In this document: piece after piece, positions 63,827-64,000 of the stretch | How the letters are laid out: each line of letters opens with the position of its first letter | Numbering within the stretch: position 1 is the first letter of the stretch | NCBI GenBank assembly: GCA_002483365.1 | Contig: DLHT01000009.1 | Coordinates: 147,452-211,451, forward strand | Source of the DNA: Cellvibrio sp. UBA7661 | Lineage (GTDB): Bacteria > Pseudomonadota > Gammaproteobacteria > Pseudomonadales > Cellvibrionaceae | Length of the DNA stretch: 64,000 bases | Direction of reading: 5' to 3' | Program-made: the position numbers and the translations under genes | Notes under the pieces: model-generated | The model's database searches: none | What the model was told of the DNA's origin: nothing | What the model saw: only the letters and a program-made list of their open reading frames with translations

Positions 63827-64000
63827 TCGATAAAATCACTGCTCGGTTTCCTGTCGAAACAGCATTAGCTCGCGGTATAGGTTAAGTAATTAGAGAGACT
63901 TTAAATTTAGGTAGAAAAGCTGGGATATGGTTTTGTGACGCCAAGACCTTTTGAGGTTGGAAGTTAATGTCCGCTCTTGGCGTGCGCCGTGATAAGGCGG

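Overview
The window looks like the chromosome of a polysaccharide-degrading, free-living gammaproteobacterium of the Cellvibrio/Saccharophagus type. This is inferred from gene content: a complete N-acetylglucosamine (GlcNAc) catabolic operon of the Shewanella/Cellvibrio kind (kinase, MFS permease, NagX, deacetylase, deaminase), a large TonB-dependent receptor, secreted glycoside hydrolases (GH95 and a GH3 fusion), RdgC, fatty-acid cis/trans isomerase and a PEP-CTERM protein. No rRNA, tRNA, CRISPR array or insertion sequence was recognised.

Region 1 (1-10.9 kb, minus strand) is the GlcNAc/chitin locus. The order is nagK-nagP-nagX-nagA-nagB (nagB is cut by the window start). Upstream lie a TonB-dependent receptor, a tryptophan-halogenase-like flavoprotein and a DUF6445/2OG-oxygenase-like protein. 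Three identical 12-bp palindromes (GACAACGTTGTC) sit at the two transcription units, and in both units one copy merges with a TTGACA -35 box. This marks a shared NagR-type (LacI-family) regulon. A strong terminator-like hairpin lies inside the predicted nagK leader.

Region 2 (11-34.5 kb) is mostly housekeeping: a DUF3014 protein and Cti (divergent), feoA-feoB-Cys-rich protein, a periplasmic binding-like protein, an AI-2E/PerM permease, an FKBP isomerase, rdgC, a phosphoethanolamine transferase, a SulP transporter, an ApbE lipoprotein, an EEP hydrolase, a LysR/SbtA divergent pair, a Phd/RelE-type toxin-antitoxin pair, purE-purK, a GST, a small unknown protein and a chemoreceptor.

Region 3 (34.5-54.3 kb) begins with a tandem-repeat cluster. 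It then carries a PstS-like/OmpA fusion, ChrA, a GH95 enzyme and a GH3-SGNH esterase fusion with an IclR regulator, a PEP-CTERM/DUF4114 protein, a second periplasmic binding-like paralogue, a luciferase-like monooxygenase, an AT-rich unknown gene pair, a frameshifted PAS/HD-GYP gene, a LysR regulator, an Old-Yellow-Enzyme reductase, an 18-bp tandem repeat and a membrane TlpA-like thioredoxin.

Region 4 (54.4-64 kb) starts with a PQQ dehydrogenase/cytochrome c lipoprotein and then changes character. From about 56.6 to 62.6 kb the DNA is AT-rich, all genes point the same way, and they look accessory: a HEPN-like protein, a CoiA-like nuclease, an RloC/PrrC-like AAA ATPase and two small secreted unknowns. 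This is the best candidate for an undescribed (defence-type) module. The window ends with an AhpD-like carboxymuconolactone decarboxylase and its overlapping Rrf2 regulator, preceded by a promoter whose -10 box lies inside a 19-bp palindrome.
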